In this document: in pieces, positions 1-8,482 of the stretch | How the letters are laid out: every line of letters starts with the position of its first letter | Numbering within the stretch: the first letter of the stretch is position 1 | Assembly (NCBI RefSeq): GCF_003001815.1 | Contig: NZ_PVMZ01000034.1 | Location: 19,353-83,352 of the forward strand | Length of the DNA: 64,000 bases | Source of the DNA: Actinoplanes italicus | GTDB taxonomy: Bacteria; Actinomycetota; Actinomycetes; Mycobacteriales; Micromonosporaceae | Direction of reading: 5' to 3' | Notes under the pieces: generated by a model | Database searches by the model: none | What the model was told of the DNA's origin: nothing | Seen by the model: the letters and a program-made list of their open reading frames with translations, nothing else | Translations under genes and position numbers: made by a program

Positions 1-65
1 ACGGCGTCTACCGCGGCGCGATGAACGACCCGAACCGGCGGATGTACCACCGGCGCCCCCGGTGA
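1..65 (+). CDS. C-terminal tail of an unidentified protein (5' end outside the window)
   Basis: The frame that is open from the window edge to the TGA at 63-65 encodes about 20 residues ending in an arginine-rich tail (RRMYHRRPR). Its stop overlaps the GTG start of the next gene (GTGA at 62-65), the arrangement of translationally coupled operon genes, which is the main reason to take it as real. Too little remains to name a family. It is probably the upstream partner of the FAD monooxygenase. Confidence 0.45.
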   Translation, partial: GVYRGAMNDPNRRMYHRRPR

Positions 66-1519
66 ACGACGAGCGTGCCACGGTGATCGTCGCCGGCATG
101 GGCCCGGTCGGCGCGTTGCTGGCCGCGCTGCTCGGCGGCCGGGGCGTCGCGACCGTCGTGGTCGAGCCGCAGCACCGGCCGTATCCGAAACCCCGCGCCG
201 CCGTGCTCGACGCCGAGGCGATCCGGGCGCTGAGCCTGGTGCCGGGCCTGCCACCGGCCGAGGCGTGGGCGACGCCGGTGGACCGTAACGGTGTGATGGA
301 CGCCCGGCACCGGCCGCTGTTCATGACGGAGCAGACGGCACGGGTGTTCGGGCATCCGCAGATCGCGCGTCTCGACCAGCCCGCGCTGGAGGCCGGCCTG
401 CGCGCCGCCGCCACCGGCACCGGCAACGTGCGGATCCTGGCCGGGCGCAGCGTGACCGCTGTCGAGCAGGACGACGACGGGATCACCGCGGTCCTCGACG
501 ACGGCGGCCGCGTCACCGGGCGGTGGCTGGTCGGTTGCGACGGCCTCGGCAGTACGGTCCGCACGGCGGCCGGGATCGGCTTTCCCGGCGACACCTATCC
601 ACAGCCGTGGCTCGTCGTCGACGCGTCGAACCGGGAGCCGGCCGACATCGCGTCGAGTGTGGCGTTCGTGCTGGATCCGGCGCGTCCGTGCGTCGCCATG
701 TCGCAGCGTGACCGCCGGCGCTGGGAGTGGATGCTGCTGCCCGGCGAGGACCCGGACCGGATGGCGGCTGACGAGACCGTTCGTTCACTGGTCGGGGCCT
801 GGGTGGATCCCGGTGGCCTGGACATCGACCGGGCGGCCGTGTTCACCTTCCACGCCCGGACCGCCGAGCGGTGGCGCGCCGGCCGGGTGCTGCTGGCCGG
901 CGACGCCGCCCACGTGATGCCGCCGTTCGCGGGCGCCGGTCTCGGCATGGGGATCCGCGACGCCGCCGCGCTGGCGTGGCGGCTCGCCGACGTGGCCGGC
1001 GGCGCCGATCCGGTGCTGCTCGACGGCTACGAACGCGAACGCCGGCCGGACGTCGAGGCCATGACGACGCTGGCGTCGCGGATGGGACGGATCGTGCAGT
1101 CCCGCAGTCGTACGACGGTGCGCCTCACCCGGCTGGTGCTACGGATGCTGGCGCCGCTCGCCGGGCTCGGGGCCCGGCCGCTACCGGCCCGCAGGCTGCC
1201 CCGCTCCGTTGCGGGTCGCCTGCCGGGAGCGGGGCGGCCGTTGCCCAATCCACGGGTCAGTGTCGGTGGCGGGCCGCCGCAGCGTCTGGACGACGTCGTC
1301 GGGTACCGGTGGGCGTACATCGGCCACGGTGTCGATCCCCGGACCGTGACCGCCGGTATCCCCGCCGGTGCGGTGCTGCTCGCCCTGGACCGCCCGGATC
1401 CGGCACCCGGCTGCCTGCCGATCGCCGACCTCGACGGGCTCCTGACCGCCCGGCCGGGCAGTGTCACGGTGGCCCGCCCGGACCGCTTCCTGCAGGGACG
1501 CCTGACGGGTCACTCGTAG
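62..1519 (+). CDS. FAD-dependent aromatic monooxygenase (PheA/TfdB-type hydroxylase)
   Basis: A 485-residue flavoprotein hydroxylase that would use NAD(P)H and O2 to hydroxylate an aromatic or polyketide-like substrate in the cytoplasm. Visible motifs are the N-terminal FAD dinucleotide fold (GMGPVG, about residues 12-17), the DG motif (GCDGLGSTVR, about 157-166) and the GD motif that contacts FAD ribose (LLAGDAAHVMPPFAGAG, about 278-294). The C-terminus has the shortened thioredoxin-like tail of this family. The GTG start overlaps the stop of the preceding frame. The 3' end overlaps the convergent lipoprotein gene by 10 bp. The substrate cannot be read from the sequence; a role in catabolism or in tailoring of a secondary metabolite is equally possible. 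Confidence 0.9.
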   Translation: MNDERATVIVAGMGPVGALLAALLGGRGVATVVVEPQHRPYPKPRAAVLDAEAIRALSLVPGLPPAEAWATPVDRNGVMDARHRPLFMTEQTARVFGHPQIARLDQPALEAGLRAAATGTGNVRILAGRSVTAVEQDDDGITAVLDDGGRVTGRWLVGCDGLGSTVRTAAGIGFPGDTYPQPWLVVDASNREPADIASSVAFVLDPARPCVAMSQRDRRRWEWMLLPGEDPDRMAADETVRSLVGAWVDPGGLDIDRAAVFTFHARTAERWRAGRVLLAGDAAHVMPPFAGAGLGMGIRDAAALAWRLADVAGGADPVLLDGYERERRPDVEAMTTLASRMGRIVQSRSRTTVRLTRLVLRMLAPLAGLGARPLPARRLPRSVAGRLPGAGRPLPNPRVSVGGGPPQRLDDVVGYRWAYIGHGVDPRTVTAGIPAGAVLLALDRPDPAPGCLPIADLDGLLTARPGSVTVARPDRFLQGRLTGHS

Positions 1520-2178
1520 CAGCCGGCGCGGTCACTCTCCAGCCCCACGCTCGTGACCTTGCTGTCCTGGATGTTGATCCGGTAGTGCGCGCCGTCGCCC
1601 TTCACCACGTCGACCAGCACGTCACCTGAGGTCCGCTCGGCGTCGGTCGTCTCGTCGCCGTCGACGCGCCAGGTCAGCCTCGGGTATGCCTCACGCACCG
1701 CGGCCAGGGTGCTGCCGGGCCGGATGCCCTCCGGGGTCCGCTGGTTGCCGAACGAACCGAGCGCGCGCAGCCCGTACTTCCCATTGAAGATCATTCCGTC
1801 GTCCTCGGACCGGCCCTTCCAGTAGGCGGCGACGCATCCCTCGGGCCCGCGGTCCTCCTGGCCGGGGATGACCACGATCAGGCCGGTCGCCTTGGCCGCG
1901 GTCAGGCTCATGCCGATCCTCAGCCGCCCGATGCGGTCGGGGTCGATCGTCAGGTCGGTGAGGGCGGTGCTCGTCGTCCGGCTGGGCGGAGGGCTCGACG
2001 GCGTCGGGGACTTCGATACGGCCGACGGGACGGCAGCCGGCTCCGACGTCAGCGAGGCAGCGGGCGAGGCGAGACCTGCGGGGGCGGCGGCGCCGTCGAC
2101 GTGCTGGGGGCCGCTGCTGCACGCGGCGGTGAGGCTGACGAGCGCGGCGACGACGAGGATCTGGACCGGACGATGCAT
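1510..2178 (-). CDS. Putative lipoprotein
   Basis: A 222-residue exported protein. The N-terminus is a lipoprotein signal peptide with the lipobox LTAAC and the lipidated cysteine at residue 20. It is followed by a Ser/Pro/Thr-rich stretch of about 60 residues and then a globular domain starting around DLTIDPDRIGRLRIGMSL, which resembles the start of small actinobacterial extracytoplasmic domains built on an IGxLRxGM motif. No enzyme motif is seen. The gene converges on the FAD monooxygenase gene with a 10-bp overlap and lies 92 bp downstream of a VOC gene on the same strand. Function unknown; anchoring on the outer face of the membrane is inferred from the lipobox. Confidence 0.75.
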   Translation of the reverse strand: MHRPVQILVVAALVSLTAACSSGPQHVDGAAAPAGLASPAASLTSEPAAVPSAVSKSPTPSSPPPSRTTSTALTDLTIDPDRIGRLRIGMSLTAAKATGLIVVIPGQEDRGPEGCVAAYWKGRSEDDGMIFNGKYGLRALGSFGNQRTPEGIRPGSTLAAVREAYPRLTWRVDGDETTDAERTSGDVLVDVVKGDGAHYRINIQDSKVTSVGLESDRAGCYE

Positions 2179-2270
2179 TGGAGGGTTCCCTTTCCCACTC
2201 GGTTCGTCAGGTGTGATGCGTCGTCCGCTGACTTGGTTCTGGTTTCCGATAACGAAGACGTAACGGAAGA

Positions 2271-2636
2271 TCAGGTGACGGCTCCGCGCTCGATGCAGAA
2301 CTCGTTGCCCTCCGGGTCGAGCAGGGTGACCCAGCCCCGGCCCTCGGGTCCGCGATGGTCCTCGTGCAGTTTCGCGCCGAGGCCGATCACGCGGTCGACC
2401 TCCTCGTCGCGGGACCGGTCGGTGGGCTGCCAGTCGAAGTGGACACGGTTCTTGACGGTCTTGCCCTCGGGGACGCGGATGAACAGCAGGCCCGGCACCG
2501 GCGCGGGGGCCTCGACCAGCACCTCGTCGTCGCCGGGCTCGTCCTGGCCGGACACCGGCCAGCCGGTCACCCTGCTCCAGAACGTGCCCAGCTCGTACGG
2601 GTCGGCGCAGTCGACGGTCACGTGGCGAAGTCTCAT
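2271..2636 (-). CDS. VOC family (glyoxalase/bleomycin resistance-like) protein
   Basis: A 121-residue single-domain vicinal-oxygen-chelate protein with the typical N-terminal strand (HVTVDCADPYELGTFW) and the C-terminal LLDPEGNEFCIE motif. The start is placed at the ATG at 2636 and not at the upstream in-frame GTG, because a TAGAGT -10-like hexamer (2649-2644) lies 7 bases upstream of the ATG and overlaps the GTG, which fits leaderless transcription. Three other VOC genes occur in this window (16308, 43691 and 58998) and share the EGNEF signature. The substrate is unknown; such single-domain proteins usually dimerise to form the metal site. Confidence 0.85.
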   Translation of the reverse strand: MRLRHVTVDCADPYELGTFWSRVTGWPVSGQDEPGDDEVLVEAPAPVPGLLFIRVPEGKTVKNRVHFDWQPTDRSRDEEVDRVIGLGAKLHEDHRGPEGRGWVTLLDPEGNEFCIERGAVT

Positions 2637-2744
2637 CCGGATCACTCTAGAGAGCTCTCGTGGTCGGGGTGTGAACCGGCGAGCCGCATCGGGGGCATCG
2701 GATACGGCTCTCGGGCTCCCCGGGACGGCTGTCCGGCTGAGTCA

Positions 2745-3893
2745 TCATCCTAGCGACGGGTCGATCAGCACCTTGGCCTCTCTGCCCGCGGCGAGGTCCT
2801 CGAAGGCCGCGGGCACGTCGTCGAGGCCGACGACCTTGGTGATCAGACGGCGGGCGTCGACCCGGCCACGGGCGATCATGTGCAGGGTCTCGTCGAAGTC
2901 GGCCGGGTCGTAGCAGAACGAGAACCGCATCTGCAGTTCCTTGTTGATCGCCATGGTGGGCCGGAACGTGTCGGGGCGCATGCACACGCCGACCACCACG
3001 ATCGTCGACAGGAACGGGGTGGCCGACACGATCTCCTCGATCACGCCGGGCAGGCCGACGCATTCGAACACGACCGGGCCGCGCGGGCCCGCGCCGAGGC
3101 GCTTGGCGACCCGCAGGACCCGGCGCCACGGCACCAGGCGCACGGCCCGCAGCGCGTGCAGCGCCTCGAGGCCCGCGCCGTAGTACTCGGGTGCGCTGGT
3201 CACCAGGCCGGGTCGGTCGCCGAGACGCTTCCACGGCGAGTCGGTGGCGGGGTCGACGACCACGTCGGCGCCGCACTGCCGGGCCAGCTCGCGCCGGCCT
3301 GGCGAGTAGTCACTGGCCACGACGTGGCGTACGCCCGCGGCTTTGAGCATGAGGATCACCGCGAGCCCGATGGGACCGCAACCGATCACGACGGCCGGGT
3401 CTCTGCGGCGAAGGCCGCCCATCCGGACGGCGTGGCGGGCGACGGCGAGCGGTTCGGTCAAAGCCGCAAGATCAGGATCAAGGCCATGGGGTACGGGCAG
3501 GAGCGCGTCCTCGTCGGCGAGGACGTACTCGGCGTAGCCGCCCGGTGCGGCCTCGGACAGCCCGGTCATGTGCACCTCGCCGTCGACCCGGAGCAGCGGC
3601 AACGTCACGACCTGGCTGCCGGCCCTCCACCGCGCCCGGCAACCCGGCCCGTAGGAGACGATCTCGCCGGTGAACTCGTGACCCATGACGACCGAGTGTT
3701 CGCGGCGCATGAAATGCGGGTAGCCGACCTCGGCGGCGATGTCGGCACTGCCGTCGGCCTCGACACGCACGTGCAGGTCGGAGCCGCAGATCCCGGTGCG
3801 CAGCACCTTCAGCAGCACCTGACCCCGGCCGGGCGCCGGAGTGGGCATCTCGACGACGGACAGGACGGTGTCGTGCACGGTCACGGCTCTCAT
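2745..3893 (-). CDS. Zinc-dependent medium-chain alcohol dehydrogenase
   Basis: A 382-residue MDR-superfamily dehydrogenase. The catalytic-zinc ligands appear in GICGSDLH and VMGHEFTGE, and the Rossmann nucleotide site in VVIGCGPIGLAV. The four-cysteine structural zinc lobe is not present. The ATG at 3893 is chosen because it overlaps the stop of the upstream monooxygenase gene (ATGA, 4 bp); the frame is open further upstream but that part is antisense to the monooxygenase frame. Gene order regulator - Baeyer-Villiger monooxygenase - dehydrogenase suggests it oxidises a secondary alcohol to the ketone used by the monooxygenase. The exact substrate is not evident. Confidence 0.88.
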   Translation of the reverse strand: MRAVTVHDTVLSVVEMPTPAPGRGQVLLKVLRTGICGSDLHVRVEADGSADIAAEVGYPHFMRREHSVVMGHEFTGEIVSYGPGCRARWRAGSQVVTLPLLRVDGEVHMTGLSEAAPGGYAEYVLADEDALLPVPHGLDPDLAALTEPLAVARHAVRMGGLRRRDPAVVIGCGPIGLAVILMLKAAGVRHVVASDYSPGRRELARQCGADVVVDPATDSPWKRLGDRPGLVTSAPEYYGAGLEALHALRAVRLVPWRRVLRVAKRLGAGPRGPVVFECVGLPGVIEEIVSATPFLSTIVVVGVCMRPDTFRPTMAINKELQMRFSFCYDPADFDETLHMIARGRVDARRLITKVVGLDDVPAAFEDLAAGREAKVLIDPSLG

Positions 3894-5311
3894 CGGTACA
3901 CCAGTCCGTTCGTGAGGTCGGCGCGGTTGGTGGCGCGGGCGTCGGCCATCACGTCCTGCCGGATCGCCCACGGATACCGTGCGGTGGCCCGGGGCATGAG
4001 GTGCGCGGCCCGCCGCAGGTAACCGGACTGCATGTCCATGAACGGGAACGTCTCGCCGAGATCGCCGGGCGCGATCGGTTCGACGACGGTCCGGCCGGTG
4101 TCGCCCATGTGCTTCAGGATCCGGGCGATGAGCCGGGCGGTCATGTCGGAGCGGACCGTCCACGACAGGTTGATGTATCCGATGCAGACGCCGAGGTTGG
4201 GCAGGCCGCTGAGCAGCGCGCCGTGCCAGGCGACACTGCCCGGCAGGTCGACCGGTTCGCCGTCGCGGCGGATGTCGGCGCCGCCGAGCAGCTTGAGGCG
4301 CAGCCCGGTGGCGGTGACGATGATGTCGGCCTCGAGGATGCGGCCGTCCTTGAGCTGTACGCCCTCGGGCACGTACCGGTCGATCTCGGCGGTGACGACC
4401 GACGCCGAACCGTCGCGGACCGCGGTGAACAGGTCGCCGTCGGGCACGATGCACAGCCGCTGGTCCCAAGGGGCGTACGGCGGTGCGAAGTCACGGTCGG
4501 CGATGGCCTCCGACCCGGTTCCGGCGATGACACCCTTGCGCAGCAGGGCCCGCATCCGGTCCGGGAAGCGCCGGGACGCGCGGTAGAGCAGCCACTGCAT
4601 GGTGATGTTCTTGGCGCGGGCGATCCGGTGGGCGGGCCCGGCCGGCAGGATCCGGCGCAGCCAGTCGGCGATGACGTCGCGGCGTGGCTGGGCGAGCACG
4701 TACGTGGGGGTGCGCTGCAGCATGGTGACGTGCGCGGCGTCGCGGGCCATGGCGGGCACGACGGTGACCGCGGTGGCGCCGGAGCCGATCACCACGACGC
4801 GGCGGCCGGAGTGGTCGAGGTCGGCGGGCCAGAACTGCGGATGCACGAGCTGCCCGGCGAAGTCACCCTTGATCTCGGGGTCGTGCGGGTCGTCGTAGTC
4901 GTAGTAGCCGGTGCAGAAGACCAGGAAGCTGGCGACGTGTTCGCCCTGGTCGGTGCTGACGTGCCAGCGGGAGTCGGCCGTCGACCAGTCGGCGCCGGTG
5001 ACGCGCGTGCCGTACGAGATGATCTTGTCAATGCCGGTCTCGCGAGCCGTGTCGGTGATGTAGTCGCGGATCCGGTCGCCGTCGACGATCGACTCCGCGC
5101 CGCGCCACGGCCGGAACGGGAAGGACAAAGTGAAGAAGTCGGAGTCGGAGCGGACGCCGGGATAGCGGAACAGGTCCCAGGTCCCGGCCATCGCGTCGCG
5201 GGCCTCGAGAATGCGCACGGTCAGGTCGGGGCGGGCCTGCCGGACGCGGTGGGCGACGTTGATCCCGGAGATTCCGGCACCGACGACGAGCACATCGGTG
5301 GTCTGTGCCAT
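3890..5311 (-). CDS. Baeyer-Villiger flavin monooxygenase
   Basis: A 473-residue FAD- and NADPH-dependent monooxygenase. It has the FAD motif GAGISG (residues 11-16), the family fingerprint FxGxxxHxxxWP (FAGQLVHPQFWP, about residues 150-161), which separates Baeyer-Villiger enzymes from other class B flavin monooxygenases, and the NADPH fold IGSGATAV (about 171-178). It should convert a ketone to an ester or lactone. The start MAQTTD is preceded by an AAGGAGGCG ribosome-binding site; the longer open frame upstream lacks one. The gene begins 25 bp after the stop of the AraC-type regulator and overlaps the dehydrogenase by 4 bp, so the three form one operon. Confidence 0.9.
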   Translation of the reverse strand: MAQTTDVLVVGAGISGINVAHRVRQARPDLTVRILEARDAMAGTWDLFRYPGVRSDSDFFTLSFPFRPWRGAESIVDGDRIRDYITDTARETGIDKIISYGTRVTGADWSTADSRWHVSTDQGEHVASFLVFCTGYYDYDDPHDPEIKGDFAGQLVHPQFWPADLDHSGRRVVVIGSGATAVTVVPAMARDAAHVTMLQRTPTYVLAQPRRDVIADWLRRILPAGPAHRIARAKNITMQWLLYRASRRFPDRMRALLRKGVIAGTGSEAIADRDFAPPYAPWDQRLCIVPDGDLFTAVRDGSASVVTAEIDRYVPEGVQLKDGRILEADIIVTATGLRLKLLGGADIRRDGEPVDLPGSVAWHGALLSGLPNLGVCIGYINLSWTVRSDMTARLIARILKHMGDTGRTVVEPIAPGDLGETFPFMDMQSGYLRRAAHLMPRATARYPWAIRQDVMADARATNRADLTNGLVYR

Positions 5312-5336
5312 CGCGCCTCCTTCACGTTGAGACCTC

Positions 5337-6365
5337 TCAGTGTGGGATCGCCACCGCCCGCCGGTCTTGACCCGGGACGACAACCTCACCGCGGATGCTG
5401 CGCGGGGCGGCACCCCACCAGCGGTGGCAGGCGCGGGTGAGGGTGGCCTGCTCGGCGAACCCGATCCGGGCCGACACCTCCTGCAGCGGCATGGTGGTCT
5501 CGGCGAGCAGGTGACGGGCCTCGTCGCGGCGGACGCCGTCGACCAGTGCCGCGAACCCGATGCCGTGGCCGTCGAGGCGGCGTTGCAGGGTCCGCGGGTG
5601 CATGGCCAGCGCCCCGGCCACGGCGGTCAGCGACACCGGGCCGCAGCGGAGCAACTCGCGGACCCGGCCCAGGACGTCGGCGTCGGACGGGGACAGCACG
5701 GTCAGTGAGGCCTCGGCGCGGCGGTGCAGGCCGGCGTCGGCCCCGGCGATCGGCATCCGGAACACCTCGTCGCGGACCCGCAGCGTGCAGGCGGCGCCGC
5801 CGGCGGTGACGGGAACGCCGAAGAACCGCTCGTAGGTGGCCAGGGACGCGTGCGGCCGGTAGCCGAGGCGGACGTCGAGCAGGCCGTACCCGTCACCGAG
5901 CAGCAGGCACATGGCCCGGTGCAGGAAGCCGAGCCCGGCGTCCATGAGGTGCACCAGCGGTGGCCCGCCGGTGTTCCAGGCGAGCCCGATCGCGGCGACG
6001 CCGGGCTGCCCGAGCGGGTCGGGCACGGCGGTCAGGTGCAGCGCGTCGGCGTGGACGGCCAGGTAGCGCACGGCCGAGCGCAGCGCGTCGGCACCTGTCG
6101 GCGAGTTGGCCAGCAGTGCGGCGACCGGGCCGAGCATGCCGAGGTCGTGCTCGGCGGCCATCCGCAGGCCCAGGTCGGGCAGGCCGAGCTCGCGGGCGGC
6201 GTGGTCGAGCAGCCGGGCCAGGCGGTGGTCGGCGACCGGGATGTCGTCGTGGTCGAGGACGGCCGGGTTCAGGCCGACCGCGCGGACCAGCGCGGCCGGC
6301 TCAGTGCCGCGTCGCCCGGCGATCGCCGCCAGGCCGCGGATCCCCGCCGATCGTGTCGTCGCCAT
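5337..6365 (-). CDS. AraC-family transcriptional regulator of the monooxygenase operon
   Basis: A 342-residue regulator with an N-terminal ligand-binding domain of the type found in OruR-like regulators (about residues 20-200) and a C-terminal AraC helix-turn-helix pair (from about 240, including AVAGALAMHPRTLQRRL and EVSARIGFAEQATLTRACHRWWG). The start MATTRS is used because a GGGAGGATCGG ribosome-binding site precedes it. It is the first gene of an operon with the Baeyer-Villiger monooxygenase and alcohol dehydrogenase, so it most likely activates that operon in response to its substrate. Confidence 0.88.
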   Translation of the reverse strand: MATTRSAGIRGLAAIAGRRGTEPAALVRAVGLNPAVLDHDDIPVADHRLARLLDHAARELGLPDLGLRMAAEHDLGMLGPVAALLANSPTGADALRSAVRYLAVHADALHLTAVPDPLGQPGVAAIGLAWNTGGPPLVHLMDAGLGFLHRAMCLLLGDGYGLLDVRLGYRPHASLATYERFFGVPVTAGGAACTLRVRDEVFRMPIAGADAGLHRRAEASLTVLSPSDADVLGRVRELLRCGPVSLTAVAGALAMHPRTLQRRLDGHGIGFAALVDGVRRDEARHLLAETTMPLQEVSARIGFAEQATLTRACHRWWGAAPRSIRGEVVVPGQDRRAVAIPH

Positions 6366-6486
6366 CCGATCCTCCCGCTCCGGAGCCTCCCGCGCCGGGA
6401 CCCGCCGCAAGACCCGCAAGATACAGCCGGGACCGCTCGGTGAGCATCAGCCGTGGGTCGATGCCCTGTTCTCTGGCGAGCCGGTG

Positions 6487-7218
6487 TCATTTCTGGGTGG
6501 CCTGCATCAGGTCGTAGAAGCGGGCGGCGTCGGCCGGATCCGGGAGCGGCACCGGCCTGCCCCGGCGCAGCGCGGTCAGCGGCGCCGACGGCGGCTCCTC
6601 CAGCACTTCGGCCAGGGGTGTCGCGGCCTTCGCGGGTGACGTCCCGAACAGCGCCGCGGACACACCGATCACCGAACGCAGCGGCTGGTCGAAGTAGCGG
6701 TGCATGCCGCTGTTCACGAACAGCGGGTTGTACAGCACGTACCGGACCGGACTGCCCGGATACCGCTGCGCGAACCCCGCTCCGAGCAGGTCGTTCGCCC
6801 GCGCGCCCTGCATGGTCATGGTCAGCAGCGAATAGCCGCCGGTCAGCTGCGGGTCGTCCCAGTGGATCCGTCCCGCCCGGATGCCGCCGACCCCGCACAG
6901 GTTCAGGATCACCGGTCGCGGTGCGCGTTCCAGAGCCGGACGCAGTCCGTCGGCCAGCAGATACTTGGCCACGACCCCGATCGCCCAGGTCCGTTCCAGG
7001 CCCTCGCCGGTGACGATCCGCCGCGAGGAGAACCGGCCTGCCGACAGGACCAGGGCGTCGATCCGCTCCGGCAGCCGGCCGATCAGGGCCCTGGTGTCCT
7101 TCATCGACGACAGGTCGGCGTCGGCGCTGCCGAGCGCCACGACGTTCCAGCCGGTCAGCCTGTCGGCGAGGGCCCGGCCGATTCCGCGGGTGCCACCCGC
7201 GATCACCACAGTGCGCAT
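6487..7218 (-). CDS. Atypical short-chain dehydrogenase/reductase
   Basis: A 243-residue SDR-fold protein. The nucleotide-binding glycine motif is GGTRGIG (residues 8-14) and the fold continues with ALVLSAG at the expected NAG position. At the active-site tyrosine the sequence reads GGYSLLT, so the lysine of the YxxxK motif is absent (Thr instead), and the catalytic serine is also unclear. It may be an NAD(P)-binding protein with altered or no dehydrogenase activity. It is divergent from the HxlR regulator starting 48 bp away, which probably controls it. Confidence 0.8.
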   Translation of the reverse strand: MRTVVIAGGTRGIGRALADRLTGWNVVALGSADADLSSMKDTRALIGRLPERIDALVLSAGRFSSRRIVTGEGLERTWAIGVVAKYLLADGLRPALERAPRPVILNLCGVGGIRAGRIHWDDPQLTGGYSLLTMTMQGARANDLLGAGFAQRYPGSPVRYVLYNPLFVNSGMHRYFDQPLRSVIGVSAALFGTSPAKAATPLAEVLEEPPSAPLTALRRGRPVPLPDPADAARFYDLMQATQK

Positions 7219-7266
7219 ACTGGGATCGTCTGTCCGCCCGGCCTGCCCGCGAAAGAAGGCACATCC

Positions 7267-7620
7267 ATGTCACCGGTCCTGCCGCTGCCCGTGACCACGG
7301 CCGAACGCGAGACGTGCGCGGCCACCGACATCCTCCGGATGGTCGGCGAGAAGTGGAGCGTCCTGGTCCTGGTCATCCTCCGCGACGGCGGCCCGTCCGG
7401 GTTCAACCGACTCGATCGTACGATCGAAGGCCTCTCCCGCCGCATCCTGACGCGCACGCTGCGCAACCTGGAGTCCCACGGCCTGATCAGCCGCGAGGAG
7501 ACCCCTCAGCACGTCGAGTACGCGATCACCGACGCCGGCCGCTCCCTGCTCCCCCTGATCATCGCGGTCGGCGAGTGGGCGATCGAGCACGCGGCCCGTC
7601 AGGCGAGCGGCTTGCGATAG
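7267..7620 (+). CDS. HxlR-family winged-helix transcriptional regulator
   Basis: A 117-residue regulator with the characteristic start of the family: a cysteine near the N-terminus (ETCAATDIL), GEKWSVLVLVILRDGG, the recognition region GLSRRILTRTLRNLE and the wing (HVEYAITDAGRSLLPL). The conserved N-terminal cysteine is used for redox or electrophile sensing in characterised relatives such as HypR and QorR; that role is only inferred here. An AAGAAGG site precedes the ATG. It is transcribed divergently from the atypical SDR gene, and its last 22 bp overlap the convergent GNAT gene. Confidence 0.9.
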   Translation: MSPVLPLPVTTAERETCAATDILRMVGEKWSVLVLVILRDGGPSGFNRLDRTIEGLSRRILTRTLRNLESHGLISREETPQHVEYAITDAGRSLLPLIIAVGEWAIEHAARQASGLR

Positions 7621-8390
7621 CGGTGGTGCCGGGAGACGACCCGGAACCCGAACCGCTCGTACAGGCTGCGCGCCCCGGCCGGGTCGTGCCCCTCGGTCCG
7701 CAGCCTCGCCGGGCCGCCGAGCCTCTCCAGCGCCCGGGCGAGCAGCGCCGACGCCAGGCCGCGACGCTGGAAGTCCGGGTCCACGGCCACGTCCTCGATC
7801 TCGTCACCGGAGACCGCGACGAACCCGGCGACCCGCTCCCCCGCGGTCGCCACCAGGAACGACGCCCGGTCCGAGCGTTCCAGCCAGGACCGCAGTCGCT
7901 CCTCCGAAGGCAGGACGATGAACGGGCGCCCGGCCCAGGCCCGCTCGGCGAGCCGCCGCCACGCCCCGGCGTCGTCGACGGTCGCGGTCCGCACCTCGAA
8001 CCCGGCGGGCATCGGCCTCCGCGGTACGGGTGACGCCTCCCGCCACATCCACACCATCGTGAAGGTCCGCCGATAGCCACGCCCGGCCAGCAGCGCCATC
8101 CGATCGTCCTGCCCGTCGTCGGCGTTGCCGCCGAGCATCACCGTCGCGGTAACCCCACGCTCCGCGACCAGCCGGGCCGCGGCCGTCTCGGTCGCGTCCA
8201 GCAACCGCCCGCCGAGCCCGCGCCGCCGATCCGACGGCCGCACCTCACCCTGGGTGAGATACAGGTGGACGCCGTCGTCCTCGGTCCACGACCGCAGCGC
8301 CGCCCAGCCCGCGACCGTGCCGTCCGGCGCCTCGGCGACCAGCGACCACTCCGCGCCGTCCCGCCGTGCCGGCCGCAACACGTAGTCCAT
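7599..8390 (-). CDS. Tandem GNAT-domain N-acetyltransferase
   Basis: A 263-residue protein with two GNAT folds. The first (about residues 1-115) has the acetyl-CoA motif RPSDRRRGLGGRLL; the second (about 130-263) has DFQRRGLASALLARAL and the C-terminal LYERFGFRVVSRHHRYRK. Both halves keep the R/Q-x-x-G-x-G/A loop, so both may bind acetyl-CoA, although in many tandem GNATs only one is active. The acceptor is unknown. The 3' end overlaps the HxlR gene by 22 bp. Confidence 0.85.
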   Translation of the reverse strand: MDYVLRPARRDGAEWSLVAEAPDGTVAGWAALRSWTEDDGVHLYLTQGEVRPSDRRRGLGGRLLDATETAAARLVAERGVTATVMLGGNADDGQDDRMALLAGRGYRRTFTMVWMWREASPVPRRPMPAGFEVRTATVDDAGAWRRLAERAWAGRPFIVLPSEERLRSWLERSDRASFLVATAGERVAGFVAVSGDEIEDVAVDPDFQRRGLASALLARALERLGGPARLRTEGHDPAGARSLYERFGFRVVSRHHRYRKPLA

Positions 8391-8482
8391 GCACCGGAGT
8401 CAATCAGAATCCGGGACCGGCCGGTCCCGGATCCACGCCGCGACGGCTGTCACATTCGCGCGCGCCCACTCGTCCTGTGGAT

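Noticed and set aside
62..1519. Secondary-metabolite gene cluster around the FAD monooxygenase
   Set aside because: No polyketide synthase, NRPS or other core biosynthetic gene is visible nearby; the remainder lies outside the window.
3894..4469. N-terminal extension of the alcohol dehydrogenase frame
   Set aside because: It overlaps the monooxygenase gene on the same strand in another frame and is Arg/His-rich; the true start is fixed by the ATGA overlap at 3890-3893.
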